Source: Chryseobacterium paludis (lineage in GTDB: Bacteria; Bacteroidota; Bacteroidia; Flavobacteriales; Weeksellaceae). Taken from it: 64,000 nt of DNA. The translations under genes were made by a program, and so were the position numbers. This document shows, one piece after another, positions 16,421-26,396 of this stretch. The stretch covers positions 1,054,001 through 1,118,000 of the forward strand of contig NZ_CP099966.1 in assembly GCF_025403485.1 (NCBI RefSeq). Direction: 5' to 3'. Numbering within the stretch: the stretch's first letter is position 1; every line of letters starts with the position of its first letter. The notes under the pieces are model-generated. The model did not search any database and was not told where the DNA came from. It saw nothing but the letters and a program-made list of their open reading frames with translations.

Positions 16421-16529
16421 ATCAATCCACATCCATATATTATCTAATAGAATAATATTTTCCACCAACTGAATAATAATATTTCATTGTATTTCCATTC
16501 ATTTTAGTTTTGTGAAAAATTAAAAGATA

Positions 16530-16892
16530 ATGAATAAGAAAAAAGCTTTACAATACATCTGTGAAAACGATATTAGTGGAATAAAAGCAGGTTTAGAACG
16601 TGAAACATTTTTAGACATCTGGATGGTGGTTGTAAATGGTAGAATTTTTGCCCGCTCCTGGGGATTTGCAGAAAATAGTTGGTACAACAGCTTCTTAAAA
16701 GATTCCCGTGGACAAATAAAATGTGGAGATATCATATTGAATATTAATGCACATATTCCCGATGATTTTGTGGACATTACTCCTTCTATTAATCAGGTCT
16801 ATTTAACAAAGTATAGTACAAAGCAATATGCAAAACCAATAACTGAAGGAAAGCATGTTGAAAAAACAATGGAATTTATTGTTTGTGAATAG
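16530..16892 (+). CDS. DUF2255 family protein
   Basis: A 120-residue cytoplasmic protein with the DUF2255 pattern FLDIWMVVVNGRIFARSWGFAENSWYNSFLKD (residues about 27-58), which resembles flavin-reductase-like split-barrel proteins. A C-terminal PSINQVYLTKYSTKQYAKPI also fits. A role in metabolism of small molecules is suspected in the family, but none is established. It appears monocistronic. Confidence 0.75.
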   Translation: MNKKKALQYICENDISGIKAGLERETFLDIWMVVVNGRIFARSWGFAENSWYNSFLKDSRGQIKCGDIILNINAHIPDDFVDITPSINQVYLTKYSTKQYAKPITEGKHVEKTMEFIVCE

Positions 16893-17065
16893 AGAAATTA
16901 AGTACCGGATCCTGATTATATTAAATGACTAATATTGTTAATTTCTTAATATTTGTCATTTTTTCAAACTTGTATACTACGACAAACTTTTGTACTTTTA
17001 TCGCCTGAAATGACGTACCTACAGGGTCGTTACTTATATTCGAAAAAATAATTTAAATTAGAAGC

Positions 17066-17878
17066 ATGTCGTTACAACAAACTATTGAAAACATCTGGGA
17101 TAATAGAGATTTATTACAAAATGAAGAGAGCAAGAAGACCATAAGAGAGGTTATAGCTTTATTAGATTCCGGAGAACTTCGTGTTGCTGAGCCTACAGAT
17201 AATGGATGGCAGGTTAATGAATGGGTGAAAAAAGCTGTAGTAATGTATTTTCCAATTCAGAAAATGGAAACTATAGAAGTAGGTCCTTTTGAATTTCATG
17301 ACAAAATGCCTTTAAAGAGAAATTACGCTGAAAAAGGAGTGCGGGTTGTACCTCATGCTGTTGCCAGAGAAGGTGCATTTATTGCTTCCGGAGTAATTTT
17401 AATGCCATCATATGTAAACATCGGAGCTTATATAGATTCAGGAACAATGGTAGATACCTGGGCGACTGTAGGAAGTTGTGCACAGATTGGTAAAAATGTT
17501 CACTTAAGTGGTGGTGTTGGTATCGGTGGTGTTTTAGAACCTTTACAGGCTGCACCTGTAATTATTGAAGACGATTGTTTCATTGGTTCAAGATGTATCG
17601 TGGTAGAAGGAGTTCACGTAGAAAAAGAAGCGGTATTAGGAGCTAATGTAGTATTAACAGCTTCTACTAAAATTATAGATGTAACCGGAGATCAACCTAT
17701 CGAAATCAAAGGAAGAGTGCCTGCACGTTCAGTAGTAATCCCAGGAAGTTATACAAAGCAGTATCCTGCTGGAGAATATCAGGTTCCATGTGCACTGATT
17801 ATTGGTACAAGAAAGGAATCTACAGATAAGAAGACTTCTCTTAACGATGCTTTAAGGGAGAACAACGTAGCTGTTTAA
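17066..17878 (+). CDS. dapD: 2,3,4,5-tetrahydropyridine-2,6-dicarboxylate N-succinyltransferase
   Basis: This 270-residue, full-length left-handed beta-helix acyltransferase has hexapeptide repeats in the middle (GAFIASGVILMPSYVNIGAYIDSGTMVDTWATVGSCAQIGKNVHLSGGVGIGG). The family ending GRVPARSVVIPGSYTKQYPAGEYQVPCALIIG is also present. It transfers succinate from succinyl-CoA in the diaminopimelate branch that makes lysine and peptidoglycan precursors. The organism therefore both makes lysine and can degrade it (lat, amaB). The glycosyltransferase cluster starts 27 bp downstream with no terminator, so read-through is likely. Confidence 0.95.
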   Translation: MSLQQTIENIWDNRDLLQNEESKKTIREVIALLDSGELRVAEPTDNGWQVNEWVKKAVVMYFPIQKMETIEVGPFEFHDKMPLKRNYAEKGVRVVPHAVAREGAFIASGVILMPSYVNIGAYIDSGTMVDTWATVGSCAQIGKNVHLSGGVGIGGVLEPLQAAPVIIEDDCFIGSRCIVVEGVHVEKEAVLGANVVLTASTKIIDVTGDQPIEIKGRVPARSVVIPGSYTKQYPAGEYQVPCALIIGTRKESTDKKTSLNDALRENNVAV

Positions 17879-17905
17879 GCCTTAACTTACCTAATACGCA
17901 CAATT

Positions 17906-19075
17906 TTGAAAGAAAAAGTTTTAAAATTCATATTAAACCCTAAATATATATTTGGGGTTTATCTTATTATATCAGTGGTTACTGCAATTTCCAAATATTT
18001 AAGAGGAGATTATGCGATCAATAATTATCTGATTTTTAAAAATGTATTCTTTAATACCATTAATCAGAAGAATTTATTTATTCATTATCCTGACCTCTAT
18101 TTTGATCTAAATCATTATGGAGTTTTTTTTAGCCTCCTGATTGCTCCATTTGCAGGAATGCCCGATTGGCTTGGAATTTCTCTCTGGAATCTGATTAATA
18201 CTTTTGTGTTTGTATTTGCAATTTATAAATTACCATTTTCAGATTCTAAAAAAGCAATCTTCGGATTGTTATGCCTTCAGGAATATATTACAGCCGCTTT
18301 AAGTTTACAGTTTAATGTAGCTCTAACCGGTCTTTTAATATTGTCAGCGGTCTATATTTATGAACGAAAAGAAGTGCAGTCAGCTACGGCAATATTAATT
18401 GGTGTTTTTGTGAAAATATATGGTATCGTTGGATTAACCCAGTTTTTCTTTATTAAAAATAAAACAAAATTTATTCTTTCAGGATTGGTAATTGCAGCAC
18501 TATTCTTTGTCATTCCTATGATCTATTCCAGCCCGCAGTTTGTAATACAAAGCTATGCCGACTGGTTCCATTCTATTGTAGAAAAAAACAATGAAAATCA
18601 GGTATTGGGAAATATGCAGGATATTTCATTAATGGGTTTTGTTAGAAGGATTCTTGGAGATGCTTCAATTTCTAATCTTGTGTTTTTAGCTTTTGGCTTA
18701 CCCCTATTTGCTTTACCTTATATTAGAATTAAACAATATAAACATTATGCCTTTCAGTTGATGATTTTAGCTTCTACTTTACTGTTTTTGGTATTGTTCA
18801 GTTCCAGTTCAGAATCTCCAACTTATATTATTGCTGTAGTGGGTGTAATGATCTGGTTTTTCCTTCAGAAAGAGAGAACACCTCTTATTACAGGACTATT
18901 GATTTTCGTGATTATTTTCACTTGTTTTTCAACTTCTGATCTATTTCCGAAATCGGTTAAAAATGATTACATCATCAAATATTCATTAAAAGCTGTACCT
19001 TGTATCGTAGTTTGGTTGAGAGTTGTTTATGAGCTTTTAACTAAAGATTTTGAAAAAAATTACAGCCTGAATTGA
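17906..19075 (+). CDS. GT87-like polytopic membrane glycosyltransferase
   Basis: A 389-residue membrane protein with about nine hydrophobic segments. Its composition and motifs (HYPDLYFDLNHYGVFFSLLIAPFAGMPDWLG, the NxLF...YPxL...FxYxP pattern of this class) resemble DUF2029/GT87 polyprenyl-phosphate sugar-dependent mannosyltransferases. The start is a TTG at 17906; the next in-frame ATG is over 90 codons inside, so a non-ATG start is required. It opens the envelope-sugar operon with the GT2, deacetylase and GT4 genes. Confidence 0.7.
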   Translation: MKEKVLKFILNPKYIFGVYLIISVVTAISKYLRGDYAINNYLIFKNVFFNTINQKNLFIHYPDLYFDLNHYGVFFSLLIAPFAGMPDWLGISLWNLINTFVFVFAIYKLPFSDSKKAIFGLLCLQEYITAALSLQFNVALTGLLILSAVYIYERKEVQSATAILIGVFVKIYGIVGLTQFFFIKNKTKFILSGLVIAALFFVIPMIYSSPQFVIQSYADWFHSIVEKNNENQVLGNMQDISLMGFVRRILGDASISNLVFLAFGLPLFALPYIRIKQYKHYAFQLMILASTLLFLVLFSSSSESPTYIIAVVGVMIWFFLQKERTPLITGLLIFVIIFTCFSTSDLFPKSVKNDYIIKYSLKAVPCIVVWLRVVYELLTKDFEKNYSLN

Positions 19076-19079
19076 TCAT

Positions 19080-20009
19080 ATGAAAAAAATTTCTATTGTA
19101 ATTCCTGCCTATAATGAAGAGGGAAATGTGGCTATGATCCATCAAAAGATCAAAGAGGTTTTTTCTGGACTAAGCAACTATGATTTTGAAATTATATTTG
19201 TAAATGATGGCAGCAGAGACGCTACACAACAAAAACTTGAAGAATTATCCCAACAATATGATGAAGTAAAATTTATTGAATTTTCAAGGAATTTTGGACA
19301 TCAGCCAGCCGTAAAAGCAGGAATGGACCTTGCCCATGGAAATGCAGTAATTTCTATGGACGGAGACCTTCAGCATCCACCAGAATTGATTACTAAAATG
19401 ATCGAAAAATGGGAAGAAGGATATGATGTCGTATTAACGGTGAGAACCTATCCTAAGGAAATTTCTTTCTTTAAAAGAAAAACGTCCGATTTTTTCTATA
19501 AATTATTATCCAGCCTATCAGATGTAAATCTTACTAAAGGAGGTGGATCTGATTTTAGATTATTAGATGCCAGTGCTGTGGAAGTGATGAGACAGTTCAA
19601 TGAAGATGATTTGTTTTTAAGAGGCTTAACAAGCTGGATGGGATTTAAGCAAACAGCAATTGATTTTACAGCAAACGAAAGGGTTGCAGGTGAGAGTAGT
19701 TACAATCTGAAAAAGATGGTCACCTTTGCATTTACTGGTATAACGGCTTTCAGTGTAAAACCTCTATATATAGCAGCTTATTTAGGCTTTTTATTCTCCG
19801 CAATCTCAGTATTGGGGTATGGGATTTATGTTATTCATTCTTTTGTCACCCATACTGAAATCTCTGGTTGGGCATCCCTGATTATGACGATTGTATTCTT
19901 TGGTGGCTTACAATTAATTATCCTTGGAATCATAGGGATTTATTTAGGGAAGATCTTTAAACAGGTCAAAGAAAGACCTAATTATATTATTAAAAATAAA
20001 AATTTATAA
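19080..20009 (+). CDS. GT2 family polyprenyl-phosphate glycosyltransferase (DPM1/GtrB type)
   Basis: A 309-residue protein with an N-terminal GT-A domain: VIPAYNEEGNV, FVNDGSRDAT, the metal-binding DGDLQHPPE, and the SDFRLLD and LTSWMGF motifs. Two C-terminal transmembrane helices follow (about residues 235-258 and 269-292). Such enzymes load a sugar from a nucleotide donor onto undecaprenyl phosphate. The upstream GT87-like protein could use the lipid-linked sugar product. Four bases separate the two genes. Confidence 0.88.
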   Translation: MKKISIVIPAYNEEGNVAMIHQKIKEVFSGLSNYDFEIIFVNDGSRDATQQKLEELSQQYDEVKFIEFSRNFGHQPAVKAGMDLAHGNAVISMDGDLQHPPELITKMIEKWEEGYDVVLTVRTYPKEISFFKRKTSDFFYKLLSSLSDVNLTKGGGSDFRLLDASAVEVMRQFNEDDLFLRGLTSWMGFKQTAIDFTANERVAGESSYNLKKMVTFAFTGITAFSVKPLYIAAYLGFLFSAISVLGYGIYVIHSFVTHTEISGWASLIMTIVFFGGLQLIILGIIGIYLGKIFKQVKERPNYIIKNKNL

Positions 20010-20786
20010 ATGGTTTTATTGAGTTTTGATATTGAAGAATTTGATATGCCATTAGAATATAAAGGAGAAATTCCTTTTGAAAGGCAGATTTCGATTTCAC
20101 AAACAGGATTGGAAAGAATTCTTGATCTTCTTAAAAAGCATCAGGTAAAAGCTACTTTTTTTTCTACAGTAGTTTTTGCGGAAAATAGTAAACATTTAAT
20201 TGAAAGATTATTGCAGGAAGGGCATGAGTTAGCTTCTCACACCTGGTTTCATTCTGAATTTGAAGAAAAGCATTTAAAGGAATCCAGAGAAAAGTTAGAA
20301 GAATTATTTTCAACAAAAGTTACCGGGCTTAGAATGCCTAGAATGATGCCTGTCAATGAAACTTCCGTTGAGCGCGCAGGATATTCTTATAATTCTTCCA
20401 TTAATCCAACTTTTTTACCGGGTAGATACAATAATTTAAAAGTATCAAGAACCTATTTTAAAGAAGGTAATGTCACTCAGATCCCAGCATCTGTTTCACC
20501 CAATTTCAGAATCCCTTTGTTCTGGTTGAGCTTTCATAATTTTCCATTGTCGATCTATAAAAAAATAGCTTCAGATAGCCTGAAAAAAGATAATTACCTT
20601 AATATATACTTTCACCCCTGGGAATTTGCAGAAATTAAAGATGAAGCATTTAAACTTCCTGGGTTTACGGTGAAAAATTCCGGAAAGGATATGGTGGAGA
20701 GATTTGATCAATTTATTGGCTGGCTTAAGGATAAAAAGTATAGCTTTGGAACGTTCCAGGAATTTCAAAAAAAGATAGAATCATGA
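20010..20786 (+). CDS. Polysaccharide deacetylase (NodB homology, CE4) family protein
   Basis: A 258-residue protein with the NodB-type pattern: SFDIEEFD (metal-binding aspartates), KATFFSTVVFAE, the GHELASHTWFH metal-ligand histidines, and LRMPRMMP. The last has MPRM where the classic motif has R(F/Y)RPPY, so substrate specificity may differ. A late FHPWEF histidine also fits. It would remove N-acetyl groups from an envelope glycan. It starts immediately after the GT2 stop and overlaps the next gene by four bases (ATGA). Confidence 0.85.
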   Translation: MVLLSFDIEEFDMPLEYKGEIPFERQISISQTGLERILDLLKKHQVKATFFSTVVFAENSKHLIERLLQEGHELASHTWFHSEFEEKHLKESREKLEELFSTKVTGLRMPRMMPVNETSVERAGYSYNSSINPTFLPGRYNNLKVSRTYFKEGNVTQIPASVSPNFRIPLFWLSFHNFPLSIYKKIASDSLKKDNYLNIYFHPWEFAEIKDEAFKLPGFTVKNSGKDMVERFDQFIGWLKDKKYSFGTFQEFQKKIES

Positions 20787-21880
20787 AGATTGCTTTTGAT
20801 GCAAAACGTTTTTTCCATAATACATCAGGATTGGGGAATTACTCGAGAGATCTTGTAAGAATTCTTTCTCAATATTTTCCTGATAACGAATATCTTTTAA
20901 TCAATAAAAATAGATCCGACCGAGGAGCAGATATTCTGCAGAATACGAATGTTCATTTTGTTGAAACTTCAAAAGGGAATATGTCGCGCCAGTTTAAAAT
21001 GGGCAAAGAAGCTCAAAAAGCTAATGCCGATATTTTTCATGGTTTATCAGGGGAATTACCTTTAAAATGGGACAAAAAACCAATACAAAAAATCGTAACG
21101 ATCCATGATCTTATTTTTGTAAGATATCCTCAATATTACTCGTTTTTTGATCGTAAAATTCATTTGTGGAAATTTAAAAAAGCGGCTCAGAATGCTGATA
21201 AAATAATTGCTATTTCCGAGCAGACGAAATCTGATATTGTTCAGTATTTAAAAGTCCCGGAACATAAAATAAAAGTAATCTACCAGGGATGTCATAAGGC
21301 TTTTAAAGAACAGCAATCCGAAGGACTGATTCAGATCACAAAAGAAAAATTTAAGCTTCCTGAAAGGTTTATTTTAAATGTGGGTACGATTGAAGAGCGG
21401 AAAAACCTTTTAAATATTGTGAAGGCAGTCAGTGGAACCGGAATTCCCTTGGTTGTGGTTGGAAGAAAAACGGGTTATTATAAAAAAGTAGAAGCTTTCA
21501 TTAAAAAAAACAAGCTGGAAGAGCAGGTTCATTTCTTAGAAGGAGTTTCTATGGATGAATTAGCCGTTATTTATAAACTTGCAGATATTTTTATTTACCC
21601 AAGTTTGTTTGAGGGATTTGGAATTCCCATTATTGAAGCGCTTTTTTCAAAAACAGTCACCATAACGAGTAACACAAGCAGTCTGCCTGAAGCAGGTGGA
21701 AAAGATTCTGTATACATCAATCCGGAAAATCACTTGGATATTCAATCCAAAATACAATTTCTGTGGGACAATGAGTCTGAAAGAAAACGTCGTGCTGATA
21801 AGGGTTTTGAGTTTGTTCAGAAGTTTAATGATGAGCCTATTGCCAACGAACTGATGAATTTATATCTGGAAATTATTTAA
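20783..21880 (+). CDS. GT4 family glycosyltransferase
   Basis: A 365-residue GT-B enzyme: FHNTSGLGNYSRDLVRIL near the start, TIHDLIFVRYP and the KIIAISEQTKSDI linker. The nucleotide-sugar region is ILNVGTIEERKNLLNIVKA...FIYPSLFEGFGIPIIEALF, with the EX7E glutamates. It probably adds a sugar to a lipid-linked or surface glycan. It is the last gene of the operon; its stop is followed directly by the histidine promoter. Confidence 0.88.
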   Translation: MKIAFDAKRFFHNTSGLGNYSRDLVRILSQYFPDNEYLLINKNRSDRGADILQNTNVHFVETSKGNMSRQFKMGKEAQKANADIFHGLSGELPLKWDKKPIQKIVTIHDLIFVRYPQYYSFFDRKIHLWKFKKAAQNADKIIAISEQTKSDIVQYLKVPEHKIKVIYQGCHKAFKEQQSEGLIQITKEKFKLPERFILNVGTIEERKNLLNIVKAVSGTGIPLVVVGRKTGYYKKVEAFIKKNKLEEQVHFLEGVSMDELAVIYKLADIFIYPSLFEGFGIPIIEALFSKTVTITSNTSSLPEAGGKDSVYINPENHLDIQSKIQFLWDNESERKRRADKGFEFVQKFNDEPIANELMNLYLEII

Positions 21881-21887
21881 AAAAAAC

Positions 21888-21917
21888 TTTGATATTTAAA
21901 AATAAGTCCTACATTTG
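21888..21917 (+). promoter_or_regulatory. Promoter of the histidine operon
   Basis: TTTG (21888-21891), 18 bp, TACATTTG (21910-21917). The predicted transcript starts about 12 bases before the hisL start codon. Confidence 0.7.
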
Positions 21918-21935
21918 TATCACAATTTTCAACAA

Positions 21936-21986
21936 ATGAAACCGAATTTTTTAACACTACATCATTATTATCATCATCTCTGCTAA
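21936..21986 (+). CDS. hisL: Histidine operon leader peptide
   Basis: This 16-codon frame, MKPNFLTLHHYYHHLC, contains four histidine codons in a six-codon stretch flanking two tyrosines. It lies between the promoter and a terminator preceding hisG. It is too short to be an enzyme, and its composition is what a ribosome-stalling sensor of charged tRNA-His needs. The stop codon overlaps the start of a segment (AGACGG) able to form an antiterminator. Confidence 0.85.
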   Translation: MKPNFLTLHHYYHHLC

Positions 21987-22062
21987 GACGGAATTGATTG
22001 ATAATAACATGTGTTAAAATCAAAAATAATTAAAAACCGTCTGAGTAACAGACGGTTTTTTT
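21949..22062 (+). promoter_or_regulatory. His attenuator with alternative RNA folds
   Basis: Three pairings are visible. A pause-type fold pairs TTTTAACAC (21949-21957) with GTGTTAAAA (22011-22019) and TTATTATC (21965-21972) with GATAATAA (22000-22007). An antiterminator pairs AGACGG (21986-21991) with CCGTCT (22037-22042). A terminator pairs AAAAACCGTCTG (22032-22043) with CAGACGGTTTTT (22049-22060), followed by T. Ribosome stalling at the His codons should leave AGACGG free and open the operon. Confidence 0.8.
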
Positions 22063-22130
22063 GTTTCTAAATTCTTCGCGGAAATTTTTCAAAAATACTT
22101 TTTATTTACTCAGACACAATAAGTGCAACA

Positions 22131-22988
22131 ATGAGTAAATTAAAAATTGCCATTCAGAAAAGCGGCAGACTTTATGAAGATTCTTTACAGCTTTTGAAAG
22201 ACTGCGGAATTTTCATTAACAACGGAAAAGACCAACTAAAAGTTTCGGTTGATAACTTTCCCTTTGAGATTATGTATCTCAGAAATTCTGATATACCCCA
22301 ATATCTGGAAGATGGAGTAGTTGATATTGCCATTGTTGGTGAGAACCTACTGATAGAAAAAGAAAAGCAAATTGAAATTGTTCAGAAACTTGGATTTTCA
22401 AAGTGTCGGGTTTCTCTTGCAGTTCCCAAAGAAATAGAAACGGATGAACTCAGTTATTTCCAGGGAAAGAAAATAGCTACTTCGTATCCAAATACCCTCA
22501 AGAAATTCTTAACAGAAAATTCCATTTCTGCAGATATCCATGTTATCTCAGGATCTGTAGAAATTGCTCCAAATATTGGTTTGGCCGATGGAATCTGTGA
22601 TATTGTCAGTTCCGGAAGTACCCTGTTCAAAAATGGGTTGAGAGAGACCATTACTTTACTTAGTTCCGAAGCTGTATTGGCAAAGAATCTACAACTGGAT
22701 ATAGAAAAAGAAAACATTCTGGAAAAGTTTCTATTTAGGATCAAAGCCGTTTTAAAAGCAAAAAAATCAAAATATATCCTGATGAATGTCCCCAATGAAA
22801 AGATTCAGGATATCTCTAATGTTTTGCCAGTTCTAAAAAGTCCCACAGTACTTCCTTTGGCTGAAAAAGGATGGAGTAGCATCCATTCAGTTATAGACGA
22901 AGAAAGATTCTGGGAAGTCATTGATGAGCTCAAAGAAAATGGAGCTCAGGATATTCTAATAATTCCAATCGATAAAATGGTGATTTAA
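22131..22988 (+). CDS. hisG: ATP phosphoribosyltransferase, long form
   Basis: This 285-residue first enzyme of histidine synthesis joins ATP and PRPP. It starts with LKIAIQKSGRLYEDSLQLLKDCGI and carries the DIAIVGENLL and PNIGLADGICDIVSSGSTL (PRPP-binding) segments. A C-terminal regulatory ACT-like domain (KAKKSKYILMNVPNEKIQDISNVLP) makes it the long, hexameric, histidine-inhibited form that needs no HisZ. It is the first structural gene behind the attenuator; one base separates it from hisD. Confidence 0.95.
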   Translation: MSKLKIAIQKSGRLYEDSLQLLKDCGIFINNGKDQLKVSVDNFPFEIMYLRNSDIPQYLEDGVVDIAIVGENLLIEKEKQIEIVQKLGFSKCRVSLAVPKEIETDELSYFQGKKIATSYPNTLKKFLTENSISADIHVISGSVEIAPNIGLADGICDIVSSGSTLFKNGLRETITLLSSEAVLAKNLQLDIEKENILEKFLFRIKAVLKAKKSKYILMNVPNEKIQDISNVLPVLKSPTVLPLAEKGWSSIHSVIDEERFWEVIDELKENGAQDILIIPIDKMVI

Positions 22989-22989
22989 T

Positions 22990-24273
22990 ATGTTTATAAA
23001 TAGATATCCTCAAAGAGAAACATGGGCAGGACTCATAAAACGACCTGTTCTCAAAAAAGAAGAAGTTTCAGGAATAGTTTCCGAAATTTTCAAAAAAGTA
23101 GAACAAAATGGTGATGAAGCTTTGCTGGAGTTCACTAAAAAATTTGATTCTACAGAAATTGAAAGTATTACAGTTTCAAAGGAAGAAATTGATAGATCGG
23201 GCTCTTTAATAAGTGATGAACTGAAAGAAGCTATTCAGGTAGCAATGCAAAACATTACGAAGTTTCACACTTCACAACAGGTTGAGATTGAAAAGATTGA
23301 AACCACAAAAGGGGTAATATGCTGGCGGGAAAACCGTGCTGTTGAAAAAGTGGGAATTTATATACCCGGAGGAACGGCACCCTTATTTTCTACGGTTCTT
23401 ATGTTGGCTATTCCTGCTCAATTAGCTGGATGTAACGAAATTATTTTATGTACGCCTCCAGATAAAAATGGAAATGTAAATCCCGCTATTATTTATACAG
23501 CAGTGCTTTGTGGAGTAACCAGAATATTTAAGATCGGTGGAGCACAGGCAATTGCAGCAATGACTTTAGGAACTGAAAGTATACCTAATGTATACAAAAT
23601 TTTTGGACCTGGAAATCAGTTTGTTGTTGCCGCAAAGGAATATGCTCAAAATTATGGTGTTGCGATCGATATGCCTGCAGGACCAAGTGAGGTTTTAGTG
23701 ATTGCTGACCAACAGGCTATTCCGGCATTTTGTGCTGCAGATCTACTTTCTCAGGCTGAACATGGCAGTGATAGCCAGGTTGTTTTTATTTCAACGGATT
23801 TAAAAGTTTTTAATGAAACCATTGAAGAAGTACATGAACAGGTTAAAAAGCTTCCAAGAAATAAATTAGCAGAAGAATCATTGAATAACAGTCATTTTAT
23901 TCTGCTGAATACTGCCCAAGAAGCCATCCAATTTAGTAATTCATACGCTCCGGAACACCTTATACTGGCCTTAAATGATTTTGAAAAACATATTCCATCT
24001 ATTCAAAATGCCGGTTCTGTGTTTCTTGGAAATTATTCCTGTGAGAGTGCTGGAGATTATGCCAGCGGTACTAACCATACACTTCCCACCAACGGGTTTG
24101 CAAAAAATTATAGTGGAGTTTCAATAGACAGCTTTGTAAAGAAAATTACTTTTCAGGAGCTCTCAGTAAAAGGGTTACAGAATTTAGGAAAAACAATAGA
24201 GATAATGGCAGAAGCAGAAGGATTATTTGCCCATAAAAATGCCGTTTCAATTCGATTAAAATATAAAAAATAA
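22990..24273 (+). CDS. hisD: Histidinol dehydrogenase
   Basis: This 427-residue enzyme catalyses the last two oxidations (histidinol to histidine) with NAD and zinc. Motifs include VGIYIPGGTAPLFSTVLML, KIGGAQAIAAMTLGTESIPNVYKIFGPGN, DMPAGPSEVLVIAD, the zinc-site SQAEHGSDSQ, the catalytic YAPEHL and SAGDYASGTNHTLPT. Its stop and the hisC start share one base. Confidence 0.95.
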   Translation: MFINRYPQRETWAGLIKRPVLKKEEVSGIVSEIFKKVEQNGDEALLEFTKKFDSTEIESITVSKEEIDRSGSLISDELKEAIQVAMQNITKFHTSQQVEIEKIETTKGVICWRENRAVEKVGIYIPGGTAPLFSTVLMLAIPAQLAGCNEIILCTPPDKNGNVNPAIIYTAVLCGVTRIFKIGGAQAIAAMTLGTESIPNVYKIFGPGNQFVVAAKEYAQNYGVAIDMPAGPSEVLVIADQQAIPAFCAADLLSQAEHGSDSQVVFISTDLKVFNETIEEVHEQVKKLPRNKLAEESLNNSHFILLNTAQEAIQFSNSYAPEHLILALNDFEKHIPSIQNAGSVFLGNYSCESAGDYASGTNHTLPTNGFAKNYSGVSIDSFVKKITFQELSVKGLQNLGKTIEIMAEAEGLFAHKNAVSIRLKYKK

Positions 24274-25304
24274 TGAAGCAATTAACAATCAGTCAGTTTG
24301 TACGAAAGAACATTTTAGAATTACAGCCTTATATAAGTTTTAGAGATCATAATGAGTTTGAAACTCCAGTTTTAATGGATGCTAATGAAAGTCCTTTTGG
24401 AGAATTTAACCGTTATCCTGATTCGACTCAAAAAGAGCTTAAGAGAAAAATAGCAGATTTTAAAAATCTAAGTCCTCAGCAGATTGCAGTAGGAAATGGA
24501 AGTGATGAACTTATTGACTTAATCATCAAGATCTTTTGTGAACCTAAAAAAGATGCTATTTTGATGATGGACCCATCTTTTGCAATGTATGCCTTTTATG
24601 CGGCAATTAATGAAAATAAGGTTTTTAAGGTAAATCTTGATGAAAATTTTGAGATTCTAAAGGAAGATTTCCTGAAAGTATCTAAAGAAGCCCAACCAAA
24701 GATATTTTTCCTTTGTTCACCAAATAATCCCACGGGAAACAGTGTAGATGATATTGAATTTTATCTTCAGAATTTTGAAGGAATTGTGGTTGTAGATGAA
24801 GCATATATTGAATTTTCAGATAAACAATCTAGTCTCAAACTTCTTGAAAAATACCCGAACCTTATCGTTCTTCAGACTTTTTCTAAAGCCTGGGGAAAAG
24901 CTGGAGCAAGGGTAGGAATAGCCTGTGCTACAGAAGAGATCATCCGTTTGATCAATACGGTAAAAGCTCCTTATAATTTAAATTCTTTAAGTCAGGAATT
25001 GATTTTAAAAAGTATCGATAATGCAGATGAATTTCAAAAAAATGTAGAAAATATTTTAATGGAAAGAGCATGGTTAGAAAGTGAATTCAGAAATATCAAA
25101 TCTGTTACTAAAGTATTTCCTACTGATGCCAATTTCTTTTTAGTAGAGTTTAATGATGTTGACAATGTATATCAAAAGCTACTACAAAGTGAAGTATTGA
25201 CGAATAAAAGGGCACCAGCCATTCCGAATTGTATTCGGATTAATATTGGGACGAGAGATGAAAATATTCGTTTAATCACTATTTTAAAAAAGCTTGAATC
25301 ATGA
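24273..25304 (+). CDS. hisC: Histidinol-phosphate aminotransferase
   Basis: This 343-residue class I/II PLP enzyme has [15 protein letters not shown] at the start, the substrate-side [18 protein letters not shown] (PLP-pyridine aspartate) and the Schiff-base lysine in [13 protein letters not shown]. It converts imidazole-acetol phosphate to histidinol phosphate. Its last codons overlap the hisB start by four bases (ATGA), implying translational coupling. Confidence 0.95.
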   Translation: MKQLTISQFVRKNILELQPYISFRDHNEFETPVLMDANESPFGEFNRYPDSTQKELKRKIADFKNLSPQQIAVGNGSDELIDLIIKIFCEPKKDAILMMDPSFAMYAFYAAINENKVFKVNLDENFEILKEDFLKVSKEAQPKIFFLCSPNNPTGNSVDDIEFYLQNFEGIVVVDEAYIEFSDKQSSLKLLEKYPNLIVLQTFSKAWGKAGARVGIACATEEIIRLINTVKAPYNLNSLSQELILKSIDNADEFQKNVENILMERAWLESEFRNIKSVTKVFPTDANFFLVEFNDVDNVYQKLLQSEVLTNKRAPAIPNCIRINIGTRDENIRLITILKKLES

Positions 25305-26395
25305 AAAAAGTATTATTTATAGATCGCGATGGCACTTTGATCATAGAACCGCCAACTGATTTTCAGGTTGATTCTCTTGAAAAGCTAGAGTTCTATCCCG
25401 GAGTTTTTCAAAATCTTTCCAAAATTGTTAAGGAACTAGATTATGAGCTGGTGATGGTTACCAATCAGGATGGATTAGGTACAGAGAGTTTTCCGTTTGA
25501 AGATTTTATAATACCTCATGAAAAAATGCTGAATGCTTTAAAAAATGAAGGTATTATTTTCAGTGATATTTTAATTGATAAAAGCTTTGAAAGCGAAAAT
25601 TTACCTGGCAGAAAACCAGGAGTGGGAATGCTTGGAAAATATATATATGGAAATTATGATCTTAAGAATTCATATGTAATAGGAGATCGTATAACAGATG
25701 TTCAGTTGGCAGAAAATTTGGGATCAAAAGCCATTTATATGGGTGAAACGTTCAATGTAAAAGCAGATCTCTCTACAAAAGACTGGTCAGAGATCTATCA
25801 GTTTCTAAAAAAGATTCCAAGACAGGCTAAGGTATCCCGAAAAACAAATGAAACGGATATTGAAATTGAAGTCAATCTTGATGGCAAAGGAAATTCTAAA
25901 ATTTCAACCGGCTTACATTTCTTTGACCACATGTTGGAGCAAATCTCGAAACATGGAAATTTAGATCTTATCATTAAGGTAAATGGAGACCTGCAGGTAG
26001 ATGAGCACCATACAATTGAAGATACTGCTATTGTTTTAGGCAAGGCAATTCTTAAAGCTTTGGGGAATAAAAAAGGAATCGAAAGATATGGGTTTTTACT
26101 TCCAATGGACGATTGTCTGGCGCAGGTTGCTCTTGATTTTGGGGGTAGACCATGGTTGGTTTGGGATGCTGAATTTAACAGAGAAAAAATTGGTGATGTT
26201 CCGACCGAATTATTTTCACATTTCTTCAAATCATTTACTGATTCTTCTCAATCCAATTTAAATATTAAAGTGGAGGGTAGTAATGAACATCATAAGATTG
26301 AATCTATTTTTAAGGCTTTTGCTAAAGCTTTAAAAATGGCCGTGAATCAGACCGATAAGAATTTTAATTTACCATCAACTAAAGGAAGTTTATAG
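25301..26395 (+). CDS. hisB: Bifunctional histidinol-phosphatase / imidazoleglycerol-phosphate dehydratase
   Basis: This 364-residue fusion carries an N-terminal HAD phosphatase (DRDGTL, nucleophile D8, acid D10; [15 protein letters not shown]). The C-terminal dehydratase (about residues 175-364) has the metal-binding HHFDHMLEQ-like [16 protein letters not shown] and [11 protein letters not shown] motifs. It catalyses steps 6 and 8 of the pathway. The fusion is the same order as in enterobacteria. Confidence 0.95.
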   Translation: MKKVLFIDRDGTLIIEPPTDFQVDSLEKLEFYPGVFQNLSKIVKELDYELVMVTNQDGLGTESFPFEDFIIPHEKMLNALKNEGIIFSDILIDKSFESENLPGRKPGVGMLGKYIYGNYDLKNSYVIGDRITDVQLAENLGSKAIYMGETFNVKADLSTKDWSEIYQFLKKIPRQAKVSRKTNETDIEIEVNLDGKGNSKISTGLHFFDHMLEQISKHGNLDLIIKVNGDLQVDEHHTIEDTAIVLGKAILKALGNKKGIERYGFLLPMDDCLAQVALDFGGRPWLVWDAEFNREKIGDVPTELFSHFFKSFTDSSQSNLNIKVEGSNEHHKIESIFKAFAKALKMAVNQTDKNFNLPSTKGSL

Positions 26396-26396
26396 G

